Part shown: in pieces, positions 18,224 to 27,828 of the stretch
Layout: every line of letters begins with the position of its first letter
Numbering within the stretch: position 1 is the stretch's first letter
Source of the DNA: an uncultured Clostridia bacterium
Lineage (GTDB): Bacteria; Bacillota; Clostridia; TANB77; CAG-508
Direction: 5' to 3'
Assembly (NCBI GenBank): GCA_947625415.1
Contig: CANQOG010000009.1
Span: forward strand, 1 to 43,441
DNA: 43,441 nucleotides
Notes under the pieces: generated by a model
Databases searched by the model: none
Seen by the model: only the letters and a program-made list of their open reading frames with translations
Told to the model about the DNA's origin: nothing
Translations under genes and position numbers: made by a program

Positions 18224-18892
18224 TTAAAGACAATTTTTTAATCTTCCTATTGCAATTTTACAATCATCTGAATTTAAAATATAGCTTCCAGAAACTAAAA
18301 TATTAGCTCCAGCTTCTACTACATCTTTAACTGTTTTTTCATTAACTCCACCATCAACTTCAATATCTAAATCTAAATTATTTTCTTCAAAATATTTCTT
18401 CAAGTCTTTTACTTTTTCTACAGTTTCAGGAATAAGTTCTTGTCCACCAAGACCTGCCCAAACAGTCATTACTAAAACGACATGAATATAAGGCAAGTAT
18501 TCTTTTATTTCATTAATATCTGTTCCGGGATTTATAGCAATTCCTACTCTTACTCCGTTTTCTTTTAAATCACTAATCATATTTAAGATTTTTTGCTTAT
18601 CATTCTTTACAGGTTCAAATTGAAAAGTTAAAATTCTAGGACTTAAAGCAATATAATCATCTATAAATTTCTCAGGTTCATTTACCATTAAATGAACATC
18701 AATTCCTAACTGTGAAATATGACTAATAGTTGTAGCATAATCTAACATTCTTTTAGATGTGTCATTTGGAACAAACTTTCCATCCATAACATCAATATGA
18801 AAATAGTCTGTTCTAGCTGTTTCTAAATTATAAATAGAATGTGTAAAATCTTTTTCTGATAAATCTAAAACAGATGTAGAAACTTCTATCAT
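18224..18892 (-). CDS. rpe: Ribulose-phosphate 3-epimerase
   Basis: A pentose phosphate enzyme interconverting ribulose 5-phosphate and xylulose 5-phosphate; 222 residues, ATG 18892 with ATGGAGGAATT upstream. Motifs are STSVLDLSEKDF, YFHIDVMDGKFVPN (metal His and Asp), IDVHLMVNEP and DIEVDGGVNEKT. The usual NPGFGGQ phosphate loop is WAGLGGQ here, so catalysis or specificity could differ slightly. It is the last gene of the rlmN-prpC-prkC-rpe group, as in Bacillus, but rsgA, normally between prkC and rpe, is missing. Confidence 0.92.
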   Translation of the reverse strand: MIEVSTSVLDLSEKDFTHSIYNLETARTDYFHIDVMDGKFVPNDTSKRMLDYATTISHISQLGIDVHLMVNEPEKFIDDYIALSPRILTFQFEPVKNDKQKILNMISDLKENGVRVGIAINPGTDINEIKEYLPYIHVVLVMTVWAGLGGQELIPETVEKVKDLKKYFEENNLDLDIEVDGGVNEKTVKDVVEAGANILVSGSYILNSDDCKIAIGRLKNCL

Positions 18893-18910
18893 AATTCCTC
18901 CATACTTTGA

Positions 18911-18933
18911 CTAGGGGACTGAAAATCCCCTAA
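18911..18933 (-). other. Intercistronic hairpin between prkC and rpe
   Basis: CTAGGGGA (18911-18918) and TCCCCTA (18926-18932) pair with a short loop. No T-run follows on the minus strand, so it may stabilise or process the transcript rather than end it. Confidence 0.45.
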
Positions 18934-18935
18934 TC

Positions 18936-21030
18936 TTATCTTGTAATTGTAATATTTGGTTCTTGACTAAAGTCAACTTTTTGATTATATGCGGTATTTC
19001 CACCAACAGTAACTCTGACATCCTTCAAACCTGTATATTGTGTTGATGTGTATGTGTAATTTGATTCATTTTTAGCAACTGATGAATTAGTATGTTCAGC
19101 AATATTATCAATATAAATTACTACTGTAACTTTTTCATTTTTAGGACTTGAACTAGTTGTATTACCTGTTGAATTTGTTGTATCTGTAGATGGAGCAGTT
19201 AACTCTGGATAGAATGATGCTACATTAATTGAGAAATGTGCTGAATGACTTTCAGGCCATTTGTTAACTGTTAAAGTAACTTTAGTTTGTTCCTTAATTA
19301 TTTTTTCTTCTTCTATAGACTGAGCTAAAACTGTTCCATCAGCTTTTGACATATTCTCATCATATTTTACTTCAACAACTAATTTTAACTCATCCTCTAA
19401 TAATTTAACAGCTTCAGCTTCTGTCATACCAACAACATTTTTCATTTCAACGTCTTGATATTGACTTCCAGCACTTACTGTAAATTTAAGTTGAGCAGAC
19501 TGTTTAACTTTTCTTCCTTCAATATCTTCAGTAATTGTAGTCTCATCTTCAACTAATTCAACACTTAAAATCATTCCTTTTTCTTTTTCTTCATCTGTCA
19601 TTTCTGTTGTTTCTGGAGTAGGAAGTCCTAATTTTTTTATTTCTGATAATACTTCATCTATTTGTCTTCCGATTAAAGTATCAGGTAAATCAACCATTTT
19701 TGGACCAGTACTTACTTTAAGTGTAATTTCTTGAGTTACTTTATATCTAATTGAATCATTTGGTTCTTGAGCAAATACATATCCTTCTTTAACTGTATCA
19801 TGATTTTCTCTAACAATCTTAATATTATTTCTATCAAAACCTGCATCAACAATTTTTTGAATTGCTTCATCCTCTGTTAACAAAGTTTCTTGACTTTCGC
19901 CAACAACAACTGGAATAGTAGTTTCTTTAACTTTACTTCCTTGAATTCCAAGCATAACAGATACAGCCACTATTCCAAATAAAATTCCTAAAAATAATAG
20001 TGTAAGTAAAAATTTTATAAATCTATGGTTTTCCAAAAATTCACTAAACTTATTTTTTTCCTTTTTCTTTGGTTCTTCTTTTTTATCTGAAAGCTTTGAA
20101 GCATTTCTATCATTATTTTTTTCCATCTCAATTTCATAAATTGTTGGAACTTTTTGAGTTGGAGAATCATCATCTCTATAAGCTAAAACTACAAAATCTT
20201 CATTAGGTCTTTTTAAAGCCATTTTTAAATCTGCTATCATTTCTGTAGCATTTTGATATCTAAGATTTGGGTCCTTTTGCATTGCTTTTAAAATAATTCT
20301 ATTAACACTAACTGGAATATTTGGATTATAAGTTATAGGGTCTACTGGTTCTTCTTGTACTTGCTTCAAAGCAACAGATACAGGTGTATCCGCATCAAAT
20401 GGAACTCTACCTGTAAGCATTTCATACATTACAACACCTAGAGAATATAAATCTGATTTAGCATCTGTAAATTCACCTCTTGCATGTTCAGGTGAGAAAT
20501 AATGAACAGAGCCAATAGTTGTTCCAAAAGCTGTTATCGTTGAATTTGAAACTGCTTTAGCAATTCCAAAATCTGTTACTTTAGATAGACCGTCTTCAGT
20601 TATTATTATATTATGTGGTTTAATATCTCTATGTATTATATTGTTTTTATGAGCTGTTTCCAAAGCTGAAGCAATTTGAATTGCAATATTTACACTCCAT
20701 TTCCAAGAAAGTTTTCCATCTTCATTTATTATTTCCTTTAAAGTTTTTCCTTGAATTAACTCCATTACAATATAATATAAATTATCTTCATTACCAACAT
20801 CAAAAATAGATACAATATTTGGATGTGTAAGACTCGCAGCAGACTGAGCTTCACTATTAAACTTTTTTATAAAATCACTATCTGTAGTAAATTCATCTCT
20901 TAATATTTTTACTGCTACATATCTGTTTAAAACATTATCTTTTGCTTTATAAACAGTAGCCATTCCGACCATTGCCTATTTTTTCAAGGATTTCATATCT
21001 ATTATCTAACAATTTACCAATGATATTCAT
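18936..21030 (-). CDS. prkC: PASTA-domain Ser/Thr kinase PrkC (one CGGA recoding site)
   Basis: A membrane kinase that senses muropeptides or lipid II and controls cell wall growth and spore germination. ATG 21030 with AAAGGAGAGAATAA gives 697 residues when CGGA is read as Gly22. The kinase domain has the glycine loop IGNGGMATVY (18-27), VAVKIL, HRDIKPHNII and DFGIAKA, with an activation loop rich in Ser/Thr. A transmembrane helix (FLLTLLFLGILFGIVAVSV, about 325-345) precedes about three PASTA repeats and a Ser/Thr-rich tail. Zero-frame reading would stop after 27 codons. The stop codon of the partner phosphatase gene lies 16 bases upstream. Confidence 0.96.
20964..20967 (-). other. CGGA recoding site, Gly22 of PrkC
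   Basis: The context is GGT-CGGA-ATG. Zero frame gives GNGRNGYCL and a stop; CGGA as Gly gives the kinase glycine loop GNGGMATVY. It is the second most 5' site in any gene here (after TrpS Gly14). Confidence 0.92.
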
Positions 21031-21046
21031 TATTTATTCTCTCCTT

Positions 21047-21781
21047 TTAAACATTATCCACAATAATTGCTGTAATATTGTCCAATCCACCTTCTCTATT
21101 TGCTTCATTTATTAGAGCTTCTACTGGCTTGTCTGGATTGTTTAATAATATACTGTAAATTTCAGATTCTTTAAGCATATTTGTTAAGCCATCTGAACAC
21201 ATAAGTAAAATATCTCCTTTTAGAAATCCTTTATAAAACACGTCTGGCTTAACTAAATTATTGCATCCAACAGCTTTAAGCAACATATTTTTATTTGGAT
21301 GATTATAGGCTTCTTCTTTTGTTATACTTCCATCTCTAACTAATTTTTCTACATAGCTATGATCTTGAGTTAATTTTCTAATTATATTTTTTCTAACTCT
21401 ATAAATTCTACTATCTCCTACGTGACCAATATAAACTTTGTTATTATATATAATTGCAACATCTAGTGTTGTTCCCATATCTTTAAATTCTTCAATTTCT
21501 TGAGACTTCTCATAAACCACCATGTTTGCATATTCTATACTACTATTTACTAAACTTAAAATTTCATCTTTTTCTTTGGAAAGTTTAGAAAAATTATTAT
21601 AAATATAATTTTTTACACAAGTTACTGCTAAATTACTTGCAATTTCTCCTCCTTTGTAGCCACCCATTCCGTCTGCTAAAACATATAATTTTATGTCATC
21701 TTTTTCTAGGTCACTTACAAAGAAAGAATCTTGATTCATTTCTCGAGCTTTTCCGACATCTGATTTTGCTAAAATCCTCAT
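21047..21781 (-). CDS. prpC: PP2C-type Ser/Thr phosphatase PrpC
   Basis: A manganese-dependent phosphatase that reverses PrkC phosphorylation. I chose ATG 21781 (MRILAKSDVGKAREMNQDS) behind AGGAGGAAAA, giving 244 residues, usual for Stp/PrpC. Metal-binding motifs are REMNQDSF, LADGMGGYKGGEIAS, GHVGDSRIY, LMCSDGLTNML and GGLDNITAIIV. GAC GGA and GTC GGA in this gene are ordinary NNC-GGN pairs. It lies between rlmN (17 bases upstream) and prkC. Confidence 0.95.
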   Translation of the reverse strand: MRILAKSDVGKAREMNQDSFFVSDLEKDDIKLYVLADGMGGYKGGEIASNLAVTCVKNYIYNNFSKLSKEKDEILSLVNSSIEYANMVVYEKSQEIEEFKDMGTTLDVAIIYNNKVYIGHVGDSRIYRVRKNIIRKLTQDHSYVEKLVRDGSITKEEAYNHPNKNMLLKAVGCNNLVKPDVFYKGFLKGDILLMCSDGLTNMLKESEIYSILLNNPDKPVEALINEANREGGLDNITAIIVDNV

Positions 21782-21798
21782 TTTTCCTCCTATAAACT

Positions 21799-22828
21799 CT
21801 ATAAGTTCTGTTTTCTCAATTGCCCACAAGCTGCCTCTATATCAGAACCTAATTCACGTCTTACTGTAGCAACAATACCTTTAGAGTTTAAATAATCTCT
21901 GAATTTTATAATATTTTCATTTGAACTTTTAGAATATTTTCCATTATCTATTTTGTTTATTGGAATCAAATTTACATGACACAACATTCCATGTAGTAAA
22001 TCAGCAAGTTCTTTTGCATCATCTAAATTGTCATTATTATCTTTTGCCAAAGCATACTCAAAAGAAATTCTTTTATTTGTTTTTTCTATATAGTATTTAC
22101 AAGCCTTCATCAATTCTTCTATTGGATAGACTTTATTTACAGGCATCATTTCACTTCTTATTTCATTTTTAGCGCTATGAAGTGAAATAGATAAAGTACA
22201 TTGATATTTTTCTTCTGCAAATTTATAAATCATTGGAACAATTCCACTTGTAGAAATACTTATATGTCTTGCTCCAATATTTAAAGCTTTAGGGTCATTC
22301 AAAATTTCAATTGCTTTCATACAATTATCATAATTGTCAAATGGTTCTCCAATTCCCATAAAAACTACATTTGAAACTGTAATATTTTCTTCTTTTTCAA
22401 TAGCTATTATTTGTTCAACTATTTCTCCGAGGCGTTAAACCTCTATCAAATTTTATTCCTGTTGATGCGCAAAATTTGCATCCCATTGGACATCCTATTT
22501 CAGAAGAAACACAAACTGTATATCCATGATGATATTCCATTAAAACAGTTTCAATTAATGAGCCTTTTCCATCATTTATATCGAATAAATATTTTTTTGT
22601 TCCATCTTTAGATACAAGCTTTTTTACTATTTTAAAACTTCCTAAATTAAAATTTTCATTTAATTTATTTCTTAAATCTAAAGACAAATTTGTCATTTCA
22701 TCAAAAGAGTTAACTCTTTTTTGATAAATCCATTCATAAACTTGACCAGCTCTATAATTTTTTTCTCCTAAATTTTCAAATTCTTTTTTTAGTTCTTCTA
22801 AATTAAAATCTTTTATATTTTTATTCAA
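21799..22828 (-). CDS. rlmN: RlmN, 23S rRNA/tRNA adenine C2-methyltransferase (one CGGA recoding site)
   Basis: A radical SAM enzyme methylating A2503 of 23S rRNA and A37 of some tRNAs. Start TTG 22828 behind AAAGGA (nine-base spacing); 342 residues with CGGA as Gly134. Motifs are GQVYEWIYQKR near the N terminus, the radical-SAM cluster CPMGCKFCAST, the segment LTPGEIVEQ (recoding site), VFMGIGEPFDN, and EAACGQL with the C-terminal catalytic Cys. Zero frame stops three codons after the site, before the GEP motif. First gene of the rlmN-prpC-prkC-rpe operon. Confidence 0.96.
22426..22429 (-). other. CGGA recoding site, Gly134 of RlmN
   Basis: The context is CCT-CGGA-GAA. Zero frame gives LTPRRNS and a stop; CGGA as Gly gives LTPGEIVEQI, conserved in RlmN. 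Confidence 0.92.
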
Positions 22829-22863
22829 AAAATCATTTCCTTTTATCTTTTTATACGCTTATA

Positions 22864-22892
22864 GTTATATCACAATTGTAAAATTTTAGCAA
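22864..22892 (-). promoter_or_regulatory. Sigma-A type promoter for rlmN operon
   Basis: TTGCTA (22887-22892), 17-base spacer, TATAAC (22864-22869), about 35 bases before the rlmN start. Confidence 0.5.
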
Positions 22893-22923
22893 TACTTGTT
22901 CATTCTTTTTTATAAAAATTGCA

Positions 22924-22953
22924 CAATAAAAAGAGTATAGTAATACTATACTC
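22924..22953 (-). terminator. Rho-independent terminator of the FLFQEI-repeat gene
   Basis: GAGTATAGT (22933-22941) and ACTATACTC (22945-22953) form a 9-bp stem, followed on the minus strand by TTTTTATTG. Confidence 0.85.
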
Positions 22954-22981
22954 CCTTTATATTTATTAAACCAAATTAATA

Positions 22982-23251
22982 TTATAATTGCTCTTTATTC
23001 TTGTTTCCGAAAAAGTGAATTTCTTGAAATAAGAAATCATGCAATTCAGGAAATTTAATTTCTTGGAATAAAAAGTCATGAACTTCACTTAATACTTTTT
23101 CTTCCTTTGGTGTTAATTCAAGGACGATAGGTTTATTTAAATTGATTTCTTGAAATAAAAATCCTTTTATTTTTGACCATACACCAATTTTAGCTGGTAC
23201 AGCATTTCCTGCTTGGTTTGTTTCTTTCTCGTCTAACTTAAACTCTTTCAT
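22982..23251 (-). CDS. Small protein with three FLFQEI repeats
   Basis: 89 residues; ATG 23251 with a near-perfect AAGGAGGAAGCAA. It has its own promoter and terminator, so it is an independent single-gene unit. After a charged start (MKEFKLDEKETNQAGNAVPA) the motif FLFQEI occurs three times: KGFLFQEINL (about 31), HDFLFQEIKF (about 59) and HDFLFQEIHF (about 72), the last two 13 residues apart. I do not recognise a family. No transmembrane segment or Cys is present. Repeats near the C terminus could be docking motifs or multiple cores of a peptide precursor, but no maturation enzyme is next to it; the adjacent radical SAM genes rlmN and mtaB are housekeeping RNA enzymes. Confidence 0.7.
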   Translation of the reverse strand: MKEFKLDEKETNQAGNAVPAKIGVWSKIKGFLFQEINLNKPIVLELTPKEEKVLSEVHDFLFQEIKFPELHDFLFQEIHFFGNKNKEQL

Positions 23252-23299
23252 TTGCTTCCTCCTTAGTAATGGAACTTTTTTATAACTATCTTTACATTA

Positions 23300-23328
23300 T
23301 TTATACTATATAAATTAATTAAAATCAA
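23300..23328 (-). promoter_or_regulatory. Sigma-A type promoter for the FLFQEI-repeat gene
   Basis: TTGATT (23323-23328), 17-base spacer, TATAAA (23300-23305), about 49 bases before the start codon. Confidence 0.6.
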
Positions 23329-23386
23329 TACTATTTCCAAAATTTGTATATTAAGTTTTTGTTACTTTTTTACATTTTTGTAACAT

Positions 23387-24684
23387 TTATATTCTTATAC
23401 ATTCTAGAATAAAGCCATCTTGAGCTTTTACTTTTACATTTACAATTTTATTTATCAAATCTTCATCTGATTTTACTTTTGCCATAAGATAATTTGAAGT
23501 GTGACCTTTATAAAATTCCCCTTCTTTTTCTTCAAATAAGACTTCTATATCTTTTCCTATATAACTTTCCAAATATTCAGTTTCATTTTTATCAGACAAT
23601 TCTAACAAAATATTGCTTCTTTTTTCTTTAATATCTGGTAATATTTGATTTTCCATTTTTTCTGCTTTAGTTCCATGCCTTATTGAAAACTTAAAAATAT
23701 GCATTTTATAAAATTTTATCTCTTTTAAAAATTTATAAGTTTCATTAAATTCTTCATCTGTTTCTCCAGGAAAACCAACTATTATATCTGTTGTTAAAAT
23801 ACTATCTGGAAATTGATTTCTAATTCTTTCAACAATTTTTCTAAACTCTTCTACTGTATATCTTCTATTCATTCTTTCTAAAGTCTTATTACATCCACTT
23901 TGAAGAGATAAATGAAAATGATGACACATTTTTTCAAGTTTTGAAAATCTTTCTATAAATTCTTGTGAAATCAATAATGGCTCTATTGAACCGAAGTCTA
24001 ACTCTTTCTATCTTTTCAATTTTATTTACATCTTCTAATAAATCAATCAATTTATAATTATTTTTAAAATCTTTTCCATAAGATGCAATGTGAATTCCAG
24101 TAATTACACCTTCTTTAATTCCATTATCAGCTAATTCTTTTATCTCTTTTATAACATTTTCAGGATTTCTACTTCTAACTCTTCCTCTAGCATAAGGAAT
24201 TAAGCAATATGAACAAAATCTATCACATCCATCTTGAACTTTAATTACAGCTCTTGTCTTTTCAGTATATGTAACTGTTCCAAAATCAGAGTATTCTGGA
24301 GCTTTGAAAACATCTTCCAAAACTATTTTATCATTTAAATGATTTTCTACAATTTCTACAATATTATTTTTTTCATTAGTTCCAACACATAAATCAATTT
24401 CAGGGATTTTTAAAATCTCATCTTTTGCTACTTGAACATAGCATCCGAACTGCGACAACAATTCCATCTTTATTATTTTTTTTAGCTTGTCTTAGAAACA
24501 TACGAGATTTTTTATCAGCAATACTAGTAACTGTACAAGTATTAACAATATAACAGTCTGCCTTCTCAGAAAAATTTACAATTTCATATCCCTTTTCCTC
24601 AAACTTTTGAATCATTCCATTTGTTTCATATTGATTAACTTTACAACCAAGCGTAAAAAAAGCTACCCTTTTTTTATTTATCAT
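23387..24684 (-). CDS. mtaB: MtaB, tRNA t6A37 methylthiotransferase (two recoding sites)
   Basis: A radical SAM methylthiotransferase acting on t6A37 of tRNAs decoding ANN codons. ATG 24684; 431 residues with CGGA at Gly80 and CGGT at Gly231. The N-terminal UPF0004 cluster has TLGCKVNQYETN, VNTCTVTS and VAVGCYVQVA (the first site lies directly before the third Cys). The radical-SAM motif is CDRFCSYCLIPYARGR. RVRLGSIEPLL holds the second site, and HLSLQSGCNKTLERMNR and a C-terminal TRAM-like domain follow. GCYVQ rather than MiaB-type sequence and length favour MtaB. Both sites are needed for cluster and SAM-domain integrity. Confidence 0.94.
23990..23993 (-). other. CGGT recoding site, Gly231 of MtaB
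   Basis: The context is CTT-CGGT-TCA. Zero frame gives RLRFNRAIIDF and a stop; CGGT as Gly gives RLGSIEPLLI, a conserved radical-SAM segment. Confidence 0.9.
24444..24447 (-). other. CGGA recoding site, Gly80 of MtaB
   Basis: The context is GTT-CGGA-TGC. Zero frame gives AVRMLCSSSKR and a stop; CGGA as Gly gives VAVGCYVQ with the iron-sulphur Cys. Confidence 0.92.
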
Positions 24685-24701
24685 ACTTTAACTCACTATC
24701 T

Positions 24702-24730
24702 ATAATAAATTTTTTAATTTATTAAACCAA
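24702..24730 (-). promoter_or_regulatory. Possible promoter for mtaB
   Basis: TTGGTT (24725-24730), 17-base spacer, TATTAT (24702-24707), lying between obg and mtaB. Confidence 0.4.
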
Positions 24731-24771
24731 ATATCTGTAATAACTATATTTGACTTATCTAAAGAATTATT

Positions 24772-26057
<1,286 letters not shown>

Positions 26058-26078
26058 ACCATTAATCTCCTTTTTTAT

Positions 26079-27073
26079 TTATATAACTAATCCAACTTTT
26101 CTATAAACTTCTTTAAGCAAAGGAGTAGTTTTCTCTATTGCTTTTTTATCACCTTTTTCGTAAATAGCTTTCAACTCTTCTGGATTTTCTAATAACTCAT
26201 TATATTTAGCTTGAAGTGGCTCTAATTTACTTATAATTGCTTCAGCAACAACATTTTTTAAATCTCCATAACCTCTTCCTTCAAATTCTTTTTCTATATC
26301 AGCCATTGTTTTATCTTTTATAGTTCCATAAATTGTCATAAGATTACTTACGCCTGGTTTAGTTTCTACGTCATATCTTACCTGATTTTCAGAATCTGTA
26401 ACCGCTTTTTTCAATTTCTTACGAATCTCATCAGGTGTATCTGTAAGTAAAATTTTGTCATTTGGATCTTCAGCACTTTTACTCATTTTTGCTAAAGGAT
26501 TTTGTAACCCCATAATTCTTGCTCCAAATTCTGGAATATATGGTTCTGGCAATTTAAATGTTTCGCCATATATTGAATTAAATCTATCTGCTATATCACG
26601 AGCTATCTCTAAATGTTGCTTTTGGTCAGCTCCAACAGGAACAAGGTCTGCATTATAAGCTAAAATATCAGCAGCCATTAAAACTGGATATGTAAATAAC
26701 CCACTATTAATATTATCTGCATGTTTCATAGCTTTATCCTTATATTGAGTCATTCTATTTAATTCACCCATATATGTATAGCAATTCAAAACCCATGATA
26801 ATGCTGGATGTGTTAAAACATGTGATTGAATAAAAATAGTATTTTTCTCTGGATTAAGACCGCGCAGCAACATATAAAGCTATTAAATTTAAAGTATTTT
26901 GCCTTAAAGCTTCTGGATTCATTCTAATAGTTAATGTATGAAGGTCTGCAATCATATAATAACAATCATATTCATTTTGCATTTTTGTCCAATTATTTAA
27001 AGCTCCTAAATAATTTCCAAGTGTCAATGTCCCGAGTAGCTTGGATTCCACTCAAAATAATTTTCTTTTCCAT
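26079..27073 (-). CDS. trpS: Tryptophanyl-tRNA synthetase (two recoding sites)
   Basis: A class I synthetase charging tRNA-Trp, normally essential. ATG 27073 with AGGAGGAAAAAGCCC; 330 residues, typical length, with CGGG as Gly14 and CGGT as Gly71. Motifs are SGIQATGTLTLGNYLGAL (first site; HIGH-type region), LYVAAGLNPEKNTIF (second site), SQVL-type TPVL region TYPVLMAADILAYNADLV, VGADQKQHLE and AKMSKSAEDP (KMSKS). Zero frame stops about 27 codons in. No second trpS is visible in the window. Confidence 0.97.
26859..26862 (-). other. CGGT recoding site, Gly71 of TrpS
   Basis: The context is GCG-CGGT-CTT. Zero frame gives VAARS and a stop; CGGT as Gly gives VAAGLNPEKNTIF. Confidence 0.92.
27031..27034 (-). 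other. CGGG recoding site, Gly14 of TrpS
   Basis: The context is ACT-CGGG-ACA. Zero frame gives ATRDIDTWKLF and a stop; CGGG as Gly gives SGIQATGTLTLGN, the conserved N-terminal signature. Confidence 0.93.
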
Positions 27074-27142
27074 GGGCTTTTTCCTCCTATTTTTAGTTTT
27101 TAATTTCAAAATTAAAATTGAAAACAAACTTTCAATTTTATT

Positions 27143-27151
27143 ATTATACCA
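27143..27151 (-). promoter_or_regulatory. Extended -10 promoter for trpS
   Basis: TGGTATAAT (extended -10), about 70 bases before the trpS start, with no good -35. A weak stem AAATTGAAA/TTTCAATTT (about 27115-27139) follows in the leader. Confidence 0.45.
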
Positions 27152-27234
27152 CAAAAAACTTGTTTTGTATAGATATTAATTTATTTTTAAATTTTCAAAA
27201 TACATATTTTTAAAATTTATAACTAAAGATGAAT

Positions 27235-27819
27235 CTATAATTCTAAAAGTCTATTTCTTACTTTTTCCAAAGCAATTTTTCTAGAGCTTATTTTATTTTT
27301 TTCTTCATCTGTAAGTTCTGCTAAAGTTTTTCCATTTGGTAATTCAAATATTTCATCAAAGCCAAATCCATTTTCACCTCTAGGCTCTTTTACTAAATTT
27401 CCATTTAAAATTCCTAATTCACAAAAATTTATATTTCCATCTGAAACAGCTATTGCTGTAGTAAATCTAATTTTTCTATTGTCTTTTTGATTAGATTCTT
27501 CTAATTTTGAAATTAAAGCTAAATTTCTTTCTCTATCTGTTCCTGAAAACCATCTTTTTGTTCTAACTCCTGGAAAACCATCTAAAGCATCTAACTCTAT
27601 TCCCGAATCATCCGCAATCACAAATTTTCCGTCTCCAACCTTTTTTGCAATAGTTTCAGCTTTCTTTCTAGCATTCTCTTCAAATGTTTCTTTGTCCTCT
27701 TTTACATCAATATCAACTCCAATATCTTTCATTGAAATAACTCTAAAATTATTTCCAAGTATTTCTTGAACTTCTTTAATTTTTTCCTTATTACCTGAGG
27801 CAACAATTATTTCTTTCAT
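27235..27819 (-). CDS. rdgB: XTP/dITP pyrophosphatase (RdgB/Ham1)
   Basis: A house-cleaning enzyme hydrolysing non-canonical purine nucleotides; 194 residues, ATG 27819 with AGGAGAAAGAA. Motifs are VASGNKEKIKEV (substrate loop), KVGDGKFVIADDSGIELDAL with the metal-binding Asp pair, GFPGVRTKRW and GENGFGFDEIF. It lies nine bases after the MFS gene and ends the rlmD-MFS-rdgB run. GAC GGA occurs here and is read normally. Confidence 0.96.
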   Translation of the reverse strand: MKEIIVASGNKEKIKEVQEILGNNFRVISMKDIGVDIDVKEDKETFEENARKKAETIAKKVGDGKFVIADDSGIELDALDGFPGVRTKRWFSGTDRERNLALISKLEESNQKDNRKIRFTTAIAVSDGNINFCELGILNGNLVKEPRGENGFGFDEIFELPNGKTLAELTDEEKNKISSRKIALEKVRNRLLEL

Positions 27820-27828
27820 TTCTTTCTC

